Shown here: piece by piece, positions 27,201-35,800 of the stretch
Layout of the letters: each line of letters starts with the position of its first letter
Position numbering within the stretch: position 1 is the first letter of the stretch
From: Pseudomonas asplenii
Lineage (GTDB): Bacteria; Pseudomonadota; Gammaproteobacteria; Pseudomonadales; Pseudomonadaceae
DNA: 64,000 nt
Assembly (NCBI RefSeq): GCF_001293465.1
Contig: NZ_JSYZ01000011.1
Coordinates: forward strand, 203,288 to 267,287
Direction of reading: 5' to 3'
Translations under genes and position numbers: made by a program
The notes under the pieces: model-generated
Databases searched by the model: none
What the model was told of the DNA's origin: nothing
Seen by the model: only the letters and a program-made list of their open reading frames with translations

Positions 27201-29716
27201 TGATGCTTGACAATGGCCTGGGCCAGCGCCTGCGGCAGTCGGCTCAGGCCCTGGGAGTGAGCCCGGCCAGCCTGTTCCATGTCGCCTGGGGCCAGGTGGT
27301 GGCGCACACTTCCAGTCGCCACGACGTGATCTTCGGCACCGTATTGTTCGGTCGCCTGTACGGCGGCGAGGGCGCCGAGCGCATCCTCGGGCCGTTCATC
27401 AACACCTTGCCGATCCGCATCGACCTGGCCGCCGAGGGCGTGGCCGCCTGCGTGCGCCGCACCCATGGGCTGCTGACTCAACTGTTCGAGCACGAACACG
27501 CCTCGCTGGCCCTGGCCCAGCGGTGCAGTGCCATCGCCTCGCCAACGCCGCTGTTCACCAGCCTGCTCAACTATCGCCATAGCGAACGGACCACCGAGGG
27601 CGGTGACTCGACTTCCGGCGCCTGGAAGGGTATCGAGGTGCTGGGCGGCGAAGAACGCACCAACTACCCGCTGGTGCTGGCCGTGGACGACAGCGGCGAA
27701 GGTTTCCGCATCGGCGCCCAGGTCTGCGCGGCACTGGACGCGCAACGCACCTGCGCGATGATGCGACAGGCGCTGGAAAGCCTGGTCCGGGCCCTTGAAG
27801 AGGCACCGCAAAGCCGTGCCGACCGGCTGGATATCCTGCCGCCGGAGGAACGCCGGCAGTTGTTGCAGACTTGGAATCCACCCGCGCCGCACACCGGCGT
27901 CAGCGACTGCCTGCACCCAGCGTTCGAGCGGCAGGTCGCCCGCCAGCCTGCGGCAATGGCGGTGAGCTTCGAGGGCACGAGCCTCAGCTATGGCGAGCTG
28001 AATACCCGGGCCAACCGCCTGGCCCATCACCTGCGCCAGCGCGGGGTGGGCCCGGAAGTGCGGGTCGGGCTGTGTGTCGAGCGCTCCCTGGAGATGCTGG
28101 TGGGCCTGCTCGCCATCCTCAAGGCCGGCGGCGCCTATGTGCCGCTGGATCCGGCGTATCCCGCCGAGCGCCTGGCCTATCTGCTGCAGGACAGTGGGGT
28201 GGCGCTGGTGCTCGTTCATCAGGCCACGCGCACGCTGTTGGCCGAGCCGCTTCACGCTCTGGCGAATGCTCCCGAATGCCTGGAACTGGATCGTGAAACC
28301 TGGGCCGACGGCCCGGCGGACAACCTCGACCCGGCGCGCCTGGGCCTGACCCCGGCCAACCTGGCCTATGTCATCTATACCTCCGGCTCCACCGGCCAAC
28401 CCAAGGGCGTGATGATCGAGCACCGTCAGGTGGCCAGGCTGTTCGCCAGCACCGCGGCGCAGTTCGCATTCAATGCCGGCGATGTGTGGACCCTGTTCCA
28501 TTCCTTCGCCTTCGACTTCTCGGTCTGGGAAATCTGGGGCGCACTGTTGCACGGCGGGCGCCTGGTGATCGTCCCGGCGTCGACCTGTCGCGCTCCGGCA
28601 GACTTCTACCGGCTGCTCTGCGAGCAGCAGGTGACCGTGCTGAACCAGACGCCCAGCGCCTTCCGTGGCCTGCTGCAAGCCCAGGGCCGCAGCGAGGCGA
28701 CCCACAGCCTGCGTTGCGTGGTGTTCGGTGGCGAGGCGCTGGAAACCACTCTGCTCAAGCCGTGGTTCGCCGACCCGCGCAACAGCGACACGCAACTGGT
28801 GAACATGTACGGCATCACCGAGATCACCGTGCATGCCACCTACCTGGCACTGCGCGCCGAAGATGCCGAGCGTTCCGGCGCCAGTGCCATTGGCCGGCCG
28901 CTGGCGGACCTGCGTTGCTATCTGCTCGATGCGGCGGGGCAACCGGTGCCGATCGGTGTCGAAGGCGAGATCCACATCGGCGGTGCCGGCGTTGCCCGCG
29001 GCTACCTGAACCGCGCGCAACTGACCGCCGAACGCTTCATCGACAGCCCCTTCGTCGCTGGCGATCGCCTGTACCGCACCGGCGACCTGGCGCGCTACCG
29101 CGCCGATGGCAGCCTGGAGTACCTGGGGCGTAACGACTTCCAGGTGAAGATCCGCGGCTACCGTATCGAACTGGCTGAAATCGAAGCCTGCCTGGGCGGC
29201 TGTCCGGGCGTGCGCGAGGCGGCGGTGATCGCCCGCGATGAGCAACCGGGCGAACCGCGGCTGGTGGCCTACTACACGGTGGCCGAGGGGGCCGCACCGG
29301 CTGTCCATGAGCTGCGCACGCAGTTGGCGGCAGCGTTGCCGGAGCACATGGTGCCCGCCGCCTACGTACGCCTCGACTGCCTGCCGCTGACCACCAACGG
29401 CAAGCTCGACCGCCAGGCGCTGCCGCGGCCCGACGAAACCGCCTATGCGCTGCAGACCCATGTGGCGCCGAGCACCCCGATCGAACGGGCTCTGGCCGAG
29501 ATCTGGTGCGAGGTGCTGCGCTGCGAGCGGGTCGGTCTCACCGACAACTTCTTCCAACTGGGTGGTCACTCGTTGCTGGCGACCCGCATCGTCGCCCGTA
29601 TCGACGATCTGCTGGGCATCGAGTTGCCGATGCGGGTGATGTTCGATCATCCGACCATCGAGGCGCTGCTCGATTACCTCTTTACCCAGGCGCAGGAAAC
29701 CCGCGCTTCCCCTTGA
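21275..29716 (+). CDS. NRPS1: three-module synthetase A-T-C-A-T-C(dual E/C)-A-T
   Basis: About 2813 residues in three modules. Module 1 has no condensation domain: A1 (about 60-545) and T1 (LGGDS, Ser601). Module 2: C2 (HHFVHDG at 783-789), A2, T2 (LGGHS, Ser1672). Module 3: a C domain with the dual epimerisation/condensation motif HHLMARNGD at 1772-1780 and active site HHIIDD at 1892-1897, then A3 and T3 (Ser2766). Specificity codes read against GrsA: A1 DAFTVAAIWK (aromatic, Phe-like); A2 DFWNIGMVHK (Thr); A3 DFWNVGMVHK (Thr). The expected product is an aromatic residue, D-(allo-)Thr and Thr on T3, passed to C4 of NRPS2. The start is uncertain. GTG at 21275 has no Shine-Dalgarno; TTG at 21422, preceded by GAGAGG, is an alternative. 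There is no lipoinitiation C domain, so the peptide N-terminus should be free. Confidence 0.93.
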   Translation: MGQNPLQCKKIATDSTVQAVAADRVDPSAVIPAQASSLIVNPPGNERLELVREPNAALIQQLFESRVLRDPSAPALGFRGQVLSYQQLNTRANRLAHHLRSAGVGPDTRVALCLQRSPQMLVAVLAVLKAGGAYVPLDPTYPAQRLAHMLADCTPRLVLTHAPALVGLNPALAGLAEQPVVLDLADEAAWADCPADNLPAQALGLNDRHLAYVIYTSGSTGLPKGVLLEHRGLVNLARVQGPLFAVGPGDRVLQFASFSFDASVFEWVMALSHGACLEIVEPGTLLLGDNLAQVLRERHISHATLPPLVLAGLGDPAALPELVTLVLAGEAPNPALAATWAKGRRLFNAYGPTETTIWATVYRCDEHHDPQSPVPIGEPIGQASAILLDEAGTPVRPGEVGELFIGGIGVARGYLNRPQLTAERFVDSPFAPGERLYRTGDLARFDADGQLLFLGRSDFQVKVRGFRIEPGEIEACLDSLPGVEESLVIVREDTPGERRLVAYYRAADDISPQRLREHARQSLPEHMLPAACVRLTHWPLNANGKLDRQALPVPDATALISREYVAPADGLEQWLADIWAQVLKVDRVGREDNFLALGGDSLSALQITVRVREQGGRHLPLKSLFLEGTLRQVARQLSEPLAAGPAVVTEASPIAPLSYQQSGVWWLNKVSDARAYHAQSVISIHGRLDEPLLQRCLDEIVSRHEILRTTFHDDGEGVPYQRVHDQARAALACIDIPAEDEQAFIERVEQEVHRAIDVACLPLVRWLLVRRGAEAYALVHIEHHFVHDGWSANLFLEELLHLYQYHHGDRSDPLPLPGAQYGEYARWQQSEAAEAEYERQMCFWRQQLQDAPFTLPLPTDYPRPAQRSGRGRQLRFELPAELAARLRQFSDAEGVTVFTTLFTVFQLWLGRRCGIEDFLVGSAVANRKSVAYERCLGMFVNSVVIRADLGGAPTFRELLGRTAERMLDVYDHESLPFERLVREFQPSRSLSRNPLFQVAFSFHNSQTPQLKGPGFDLSLFEAYSNQTAKFDIEVVVIPRGTRADNLDTLSLLWNYSADLFKEETMTRLRDNYLALLGQCLEAPERRLDSDSVIGAEERHRLLTEWNPVTPAEPPPRCLHQLFEERVALDPWAPAVSLEGQTLGYGELNARANRLARYLRTLGVGPDVLVGLCVERSLDMLVGLLAILKAGGAYVPLDPVYPSERLNLLLADSSPAVVLTHAAARPSLTAACKGLASKPRLLDLEVDATRWAERPADNLDPQEQGLTPNHLAYVIYTSGSTGTPKGVMIEHAQVARLFSSTARQFEFNADDVWTLFHSFAFDFSVWEIWGALLHGARLVIVPTLTSRTPADFYQLLCEQGVTVLNQTPSAFRSLLGAQARSTAAHSLRQVIFGGEALEMTTLKPWFADPRNSDTQLVNMYGITEITVHATYLALRAEDAEQTGSPIGRPLADLRCYLLGSAGQLLPIGAEGEIHIGGAGVARGYLNRAQLTAERFIDNPFVPGERLYRTGDLARYRADGSLEFLGRNDFQVKIRGFRIELGEVEACLARCAGVRDALVIAREDPPGEPRLVAYYTVVDGAVPTVQELRGQLAAALPEHMVPAAYVSLQALPLTANGKLDRKALPAPDDSAFGTRPFSAPQGPVEIALAEAWAHVLGRERIGRDDNFFALGGHSLSALRVLERLRRQGIELDARLMFSVPVLRELAAGVEVAELAAPIPANAIVRGQPITPDCLPLVSLTQAQIDAILATVQGGADNVQDIYPLSPLQEGMLFHHLMARNGDPYLLWCLMSFSDRPTLERYVRALQSVIERHDILRTSVFWDDLEEPVQVVWRQVDGLVEELQLDPAEGDIATQLRQRFDPRQFRLPLDRAPLMRLVIARDEANDRWLGLRLFHHIIDDNTSLKQLNAEVEAVLDGKAASLLPALPYRNFIAQRIKGGDQQAQEQFFRGMLAGISQPSAPFGLLDIQGDGSGVNEARLMLDNGLGQRLRQSAQALGVSPASLFHVAWGQVVAHTSSRHDVIFGTVLFGRLYGGEGAERILGPFINTLPIRIDLAAEGVAACVRRTHGLLTQLFEHEHASLALAQRCSAIASPTPLFTSLLNYRHSERTTEGGDSTSGAWKGIEVLGGEERTNYPLVLAVDDSGEGFRIGAQVCAALDAQRTCAMMRQALESLVRALEEAPQSRADRLDILPPEERRQLLQTWNPPAPHTGVSDCLHPAFERQVARQPAAMAVSFEGTSLSYGELNTRANRLAHHLRQRGVGPEVRVGLCVERSLEMLVGLLAILKAGGAYVPLDPAYPAERLAYLLQDSGVALVLVHQATRTLLAEPLHALANAPECLELDRETWADGPADNLDPARLGLTPANLAYVIYTSGSTGQPKGVMIEHRQVARLFASTAAQFAFNAGDVWTLFHSFAFDFSVWEIWGALLHGGRLVIVPASTCRAPADFYRLLCEQQVTVLNQTPSAFRGLLQAQGRSEATHSLRCVVFGGEALETTLLKPWFADPRNSDTQLVNMYGITEITVHATYLALRAEDAERSGASAIGRPLADLRCYLLDAAGQPVPIGVEGEIHIGGAGVARGYLNRAQLTAERFIDSPFVAGDRLYRTGDLARYRADGSLEYLGRNDFQVKIRGYRIELAEIEACLGGCPGVREAAVIARDEQPGEPRLVAYYTVAEGAAPAVHELRTQLAAALPEHMVPAAYVRLDCLPLTTNGKLDRQALPRPDETAYALQTHVAPSTPIERALAEIWCEVLRCERVGLTDNFFQLGGHSLLATRIVARIDDLLGIELPMRVMFDHPTIEALLDYLFTQAQETRASP
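24625..26290 (+). repeat. Duplicated Thr-type A-T module, copy 1
   Basis: The A2-T2 region of NRPS1 is highly similar at DNA level to 27908-29572 at a near-constant offset of 3283 bp. Long runs differ only at scattered third positions, for example around the core CAACATGTACGGCAT (25524 on). This indicates module duplication or gene conversion. Confidence 0.75.
27908..29572 (+). repeat. Duplicated Thr-type A-T module, copy 2
   Basis: The A3-T3 region of NRPS1, partner of 24625-26290. Both copies carry the same Thr code apart from Ile versus Val at position 299. The condensation domains in front of them are unrelated (LCL versus dual E/C), so the duplicated unit is A-T, not the whole module. 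Confidence 0.75.
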
Positions 29717-29730
29717 GACCCTGAGAACGT

Positions 29731-29749
29731 CCCGGCCTACAAGGCCGGG
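29731..29749 (+). other. Hairpin in the NRPS1-NRPS2 gap
   Basis: CCCGGCC and GGCCGGG pair around TACAA in the 103-bp gap between the two synthetase genes, the only sizeable gap among the four. There is no T run, so it is not a clean terminator; it may shield or process the transcript between them. Confidence 0.5.
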
Positions 29750-29819
29750 TCGCGGCGTGCGGGGCCAATCACGCCCCTGAACCCTACAAAAACAATGCAG
29801 TCATGGATGGAAGCCTCTC

Positions 29820-32800
29820 ATGTTCGACAAAACCTCGTTGCGTGATATGACGCCGGCGCAGTTCGCCGCCTTGCACAAACGGTCGAAAATCACGCCGGCA
29901 GAGCGGGGCGACACGGCACCGCGGGCCTCCTTCGCGCAGCGTCGGCTGTGGTTCCTCGCCCAGTTGGCCGGGGGCGGCGACGCCTATCACGTACCGTTCG
30001 GGCTGCGCCTGCACGGGGCGCTCGACCGCTCGGCGCTGAAACAGGCGCTGGACCGCCTGGTGGCGCGCCACGAGGCGTTGCGCACCACCTTTGCCGCCGA
30101 GGGGGACGAGGTGGTCCAACTGATCGCCGCGGCCGACTGCGGGTTCTCCTGGCAGGTCCACGATCTGGCCGCACAGCCTGAACCCGAGCCGCAGGTGGCG
30201 TTGCTGGCGGACGAGGAGGCGGGGGCCGCTTTCGATCTGCACAAGGGGCCGCTGTTTCGCGGGTGCCTGCTGATTCTCGGCGAGCAGGAACATGTCCTGC
30301 TGCTGACCCTGCACCACATCATCTGCGACGGCTGGTCGATGGCGGTGCTGACCCGTGAACTGGGCGAGCTGTACGAGGCCTTTCGCCAGGGGCTGGACGA
30401 TCCGTTGCCGGCGCCGTCGTTGCAATACGCCGACTACGCCCAATGGCAGCACGGCTGGCTGGCGGAGCAGAGCCAGGCCGGCCACCACGACTACTGGCGC
30501 GACACCCTGGGCGGCGCTCCGGCCCTGCTGGAACTGCCCGGCGACCGTCCACGGCCGGCCCAGCAGTGCTACGAGGGCGGTTTCGAACCGCTGCTGCTGG
30601 ATGAAACCCTGAGCCAGCAACTCAAGGCCCTGAGCCTGCGCCATGGCACCACGCTGTTCATGACCCTGCTGGCCGCCTGGGCGGTGGTCCTGGCACGCCT
30701 GTCGGGCCAGGACGACATCCTGATCGGCACCCCGGTGGCCAACCGTAACCGTCGGGAAACCGAAGGGCTGATCGGCTTTTTCGTCAACACCCTGGTTCTG
30801 CGCCTGTCCCTGGCCGGTGCGCCGACCACCGCGCAGTTGCTGGAACAGGCCCGCGCCGTGGCGCTGGGCGCCCAGGAACACCAGGAGCTGCCATTCGAAC
30901 AGGTGGTGGAACGGCTCAACCCGCCGCGCAGCCAGGCCTACAGCCCCCTGTTCCAGGTGATGTTCGCCTGGGAAAACACCGAGCCGGGCACGCTGCGACT
31001 GGGCGGCCTGGACAGCCAGCCGCTACGCAGCCGCCACCAGGCGGCCAAGTTCGACCTGACCCTGGTGCTGGCCGAGCAGGACGGGCGCATCGGCGGCGGC
31101 CTGGAGTACGCCACGGCCCTGTTCGACGCGGCCACGGTCGCGCGGTTTGCCGGCCATCTGCGCCAGGTGCTCGAAGGCATGGTCGCGCAGCCGCTGCAGC
31201 CGGTCACGGCGTTGCCCCTGCTCAGTGCCGTGGAGCGTGACCGTCTGGTACGGGACTGGAATGGCCGTGAGCAGGCTTTCGACGCCCGGCGTTGCCTGCA
31301 TGAGCTGTTCGAAGCCCAGGCAAGCCGCGATCCCCAGGCCATTGCCGTGCGCTGTGGCGACGACAGCCTGACGTATGGCGAACTCAATACCCGGGCCAAT
31401 CGCCTGGCCCATGAGCTGCGCGCCCTTGGCGTCGGACCGGACGACCGGGTCGGGCTGTGCCTGGAGCGCACCCTGGACATGCCGCTGGCCGTCCTCGCGG
31501 TGCTCAAGGCCGGCGGGGCTTACGTGCCGCTGGACCCCGGCTATCCGCCGGCGCGGCTGCGCCACATGTTGGTCGACAGTGCGCCTTCGGTGCTATTGAG
31601 CCATGGTCCGGCCCGGCCGGCGCTGCTCGCGGCCCTCGAAGGCCTGCCAGAGCAACCGCTGTTGCTCGATCTGCAACAGGATGCGCAACGCTGGGCCTCG
31701 CACCCGCCGCAGGACCTCGCACCCCAGGCATCGGGCCTGACGCCACGCCACCTGGCCTATGTCATCTACACCTCGGGTTCCACCGGCCAGCCCAAGGGCG
31801 TGATGGTCGAACACCGTGGCCTGCTGGCGCTCAGCGCCGCCTGGGAACAGCTGTACGCCCTGCGTCCGGGCCTGCGCCACCTGCAGATGGCCGGGTTTTC
31901 TTTCGACGTGTTCAGTGCCGACCTGATCCGCGCCCTGTGTTTCGGCGGTGAGCTGGTGCTGTGTCCGCGCCAGACCCTGATGGACCCACCGGCTCTCTAC
32001 CGCCTGCTGCGGGATGCGCGGATCGACTTCGCCGACTTCGTCCCGGCGGTGCTCAACCCGCTGCTGGCCTGGGCCGAGGAAAGCGGCCATGAACTGGCGT
32101 TCCTCGACACCGTGGTCTGCGGCTCGGACACCTGGAGCGCCCACAGTGCCCGCCAGTTGCGCCAGCGGTGCGGCGAGGCGGTCCGAATCGTCCATGCCTA
32201 TGGCGTGACCGAAGCCAGCATCGACAGCACCTGCTTCGAACTGCCGGCCCGACCGGCGGCCGACGCCGGCCTGCCCATCGGCCGGCCGCTGGCCAACACC
32301 CGTATCTACCTGCTGGACGCCCTCGGCACACCGGTGCCGACCGGCGTTGCCGGCGAGCTGCACATCGGCGGCGTCGGTGTGGCCCGCGGCTACCTGAACC
32401 AGCCGCAACTGACGGCCGAGCGCTTCATCGACAACCCGTTCGTGGCCGGCGATCGCCTGTACCGTACCGGCGACCTGGCACGCTACCGCGCCGACGATCA
32501 ACTGGAGTTCCTCGGCCGTAACGACTCCCAGGCCAAGCTGCGCGGCCTGCGCCTGGAGTTGGGCGAGATCGAGGCGCGCCTGCTCGATGTGGCCGGGGTG
32601 CGCGACGGCGTGGTGCTGTTGCGCAACGACGCCGAGCAGCCCAGGCTGGTCGCCTACTACGTCGAAAGCGAGGCCGGGAGCACCAGCCCCGGCGCCCTGC
32701 GCGAGCAGTTGGCCCTGAGCCTGCCGGACTACATGCTGCCCGCTGCCTTCGTGCGCCTGGACAGCTTGCCGCTGACCGCCAACGGCAAGCTCGACCGTGG

Positions 32801-35800
32801 CGCCTTGCCGGCACCCGATGCCGCCGCTTTCGACCCGCGTCACTACGTTGCCCCGCAGGGCGAGCTGGAAACCGGCCTGGCGCGCATCTGGAGTGAAGTG
32901 CTGGGGATCGAGCGGGTAGGGCGCGACGACAGTTTCTTCGCCCTCGGCGGGCATTCGCTGCTGGTGATGCAGGTGATCGCGCGGATTCGCCGCCAGCTCG
33001 AGCGCGAAGTCGCGGCCTCGGCGCTGTTCGCCAGCCCCCAGCTGAAACAGTTCGCCCGCAGCCTGGAAAGCGCCCGGGAGGCGGTCCGGGCGCCCATCAC
33101 GCGGATCGAAAGGGGCGTCGCGCAAACGTTGTCGTTTGCCCAGCAGCGCCTGTGGTTCCTCGCCCAGATGGAGGGTGGCAGCGCGGCCTACCATATGCCG
33201 CTGAACCTGAAATTGCGCGGCCCGTTGCAGGTGCCGGCGCTGGAGCGCAGCCTCAATCAGCTGGTGGCGCGGCATGAAGCCCTGCGCACCCGCTTCATCA
33301 GTGTCGAGGGCGAGCCCTGGCAGGTCATCGCCGCGCCAGGGCAGGGCCTGAAGCTCGAACGGCTGGAGGCCACTGCCGACCTCGACGGTCTGGTGGAGGC
33401 CGAAGGCGCACGAGCCTTCGACCTGGAGCAGGGGCCGCTGATCCGGGCCGGGCTGGTCCGTCTGGCCGAGGACCAGCACCTGCTGTTGCTGACCCTGCAC
33501 CACATCGTCTCCGATGGCTGGTCGATGGGCGTGCTGACCCGCGAGCTCAGCCAGTTGTACGCCGCAGCGCTGGAGGATCGCGACGATCCGCTGCCGCCAC
33601 TGCCGCTGCAATATGTCGATTATTCGGCCTGGCAACGCCAGTGGCTGACCGCAGAGGTACTGGAACGCCAGGGCCGCTATTGGCGCGAAACCCTGGCCGA
33701 GGCGCCGGTGCTGCTGGAACTGCCGCTGGACCACAAGCGTCCGGCGGTACAGGACTATCGCGGCGGTGTGGTGCCGCTGGTGCTCGACGAGGCGCTGACC
33801 CGGCGCCTCAAGGACCTGAGCAGGCGCCAGGGCACGACGCTGTTCATGACCCTGCTTGCCGGCTGGGCGCTGGTGCTGTCGCGGCTGTCGGCGCAGGCCG
33901 ACGTGGTGATCGGCGTGCCGTCGGCCAACCGCCCGAGCAGCGAACTGGAGGCGCTGATCGGTTTCTTCGTCAACACCCTGGCCCTGCGCCTGAAGGTGAC
34001 CGGCAACCCCAGCGTCAGCCAGTGGTTGCAGCACACCCGTCAGGTCGCGCTGCAGGCCCAGGAGCACCAGGACCTGCCGTTCGAGCAGGTGGTGGAACTG
34101 CTTAACCCGCCGCGCAGCCTGGCCTACAGTCCGCTGTTCCAGGTGCTGTTCGCCTGGGAACAGGGGCAGCAGGGTGAACTGGCCCTGCCGGGCCTTGCTG
34201 TCGAGCCGCTGGCAAGCCGCCAGCACGTCGCCAAGTTCGACCTGCAACTGGCCCTCAGTGAACGTGACGGGCAGATCGTCGGTGGCCTGGAATATGCCTC
34301 GGGGCTGTTCGAGGCTACGACGGTCGCCGGTTTCGGCGAGTACCTGCGCCGGGTCTTGATGCAGATGGCCGCCGATAGCGAGCAGCCGGTCGCCAGCCTC
34401 GACCTGCTGACCCCCGGGCAGCGTCGGCAACTGCTAGATGAATGGAGCCGTAGTCACACCGATCGCGTTCCGCAAGGTGGCTTCCTTGCCCGTTTCGAAG
34501 CCCAGGCGCAACGCACGCCACAGGCCGAGGCGCTGGTCCATGCAGAACAACGCTACAGCTACACCGAGCTGAATGCGGCCGCCAACCGCCTGGCACATTT
34601 CCTGCGCGGGCAGGGCGTCGGTCCCGAGGACCGTGTCGGCCTGAGCCTGGAGCGCTCGCCACAGATGGTCATCGGCCTGCTGGCGATCCTCAAGGCCGGG
34701 GCCGCCTATGTGCCGTTCGACCCGGCCTATCCGGCCGAGCGCCTGGCCTACATGTTCGCTGACGCGGCGCCGAGCCTGCTGCTGACCCACTCGAGCCTGA
34801 GGGAAACACTGCCGGCCAGGGCGAGCGAACGCCCCCTGTACTGCCTGGATAGCGACCAATCGCGCTGGGCCGGGCAATCCACCGACAATCCCGGCGTGGC
34901 GATCGGGCCGGACAACCTGGCCTATGTGCTCTACACCTCAGGTTCCAGTGGTCGCCCCAAGGGCGTCGCGCATACCCACCGGGCGCTGGACAACCTGATC
35001 GACTGGCAACTGCTCGACGCCGCCGGCCCGGCCCCGGCGCCACGGCGGGTGCTGCAGTTCGCCTCGCTGAACTTCGACGTGTCGTTCCAGGAAGTCTTCA
35101 GCACCCTGTGCCAGGGCGGCTGCCTGGTGCTGATGGACGAGGCGGGGCGCAAGGATCTCGCCACGCTGCGCCCGACCCTGGTGGCCAGTGGCGTGCAGCG
35201 GGCGTTCCTGCCGTTCGCGGTGCTGCAGCAGGTCGCCGGCCTGAGCGACGACGACACACCCGGGCCAACCGGCGGCTGTGACCTCGTGACCGCTGGCGAG
35301 GCCCTGCGGGTCAACGACGAACTGCGCCGCTTCGTCCAGGGGCTGGGCGGCGCATACCTGTACAACCAGTACGGGCCGACCGAAACCCACGTGGTCAGCC
35401 AGTTCAGCCTGGCCTGCGCCGAAGCCGCCGACTGGCCCGAGGCGCCGCCGATCGGCCGGCCGATCAACAATGCCCGGCTGTATGTGCTCGACGAGGCGCT
35501 GAACCCGGTGCCGCCCGGCGTTGTCGGCGAGTTGTACATCGCCGGCGCCTGCCTGGCGCGCGGTTACCTGAACCAGCCGGAATTGACCGCCGAGCGTTTC
35601 CTGCCCGATCCGTTCAGCCGCGAGCCGGGGGCCCGCATGTACCGCAGCGGCGACCAGGTGCGCTGGCTGGCCGACGGCAACCTGCAGTACCTGGGACGCA
35701 TCGACCAGCAGGTCAAGCTGAGGGGTTTCCGTGTCGAACTGGGGGAAATCGACAGCCTGCTGCAGCAACAGCCGGGCGTACTGGAAGCGGCCGTGCTGCT

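Noticed and set aside
23720..29650. Huge minus-strand open frame (about 1976 codons) opposite NRPS1
   Set aside because: It is a shadow of the high-GC plus-strand codon usage; the translation is rich in Gln, His, Arg and Gly without any domain, while the plus strand carries complete NRPS motifs.
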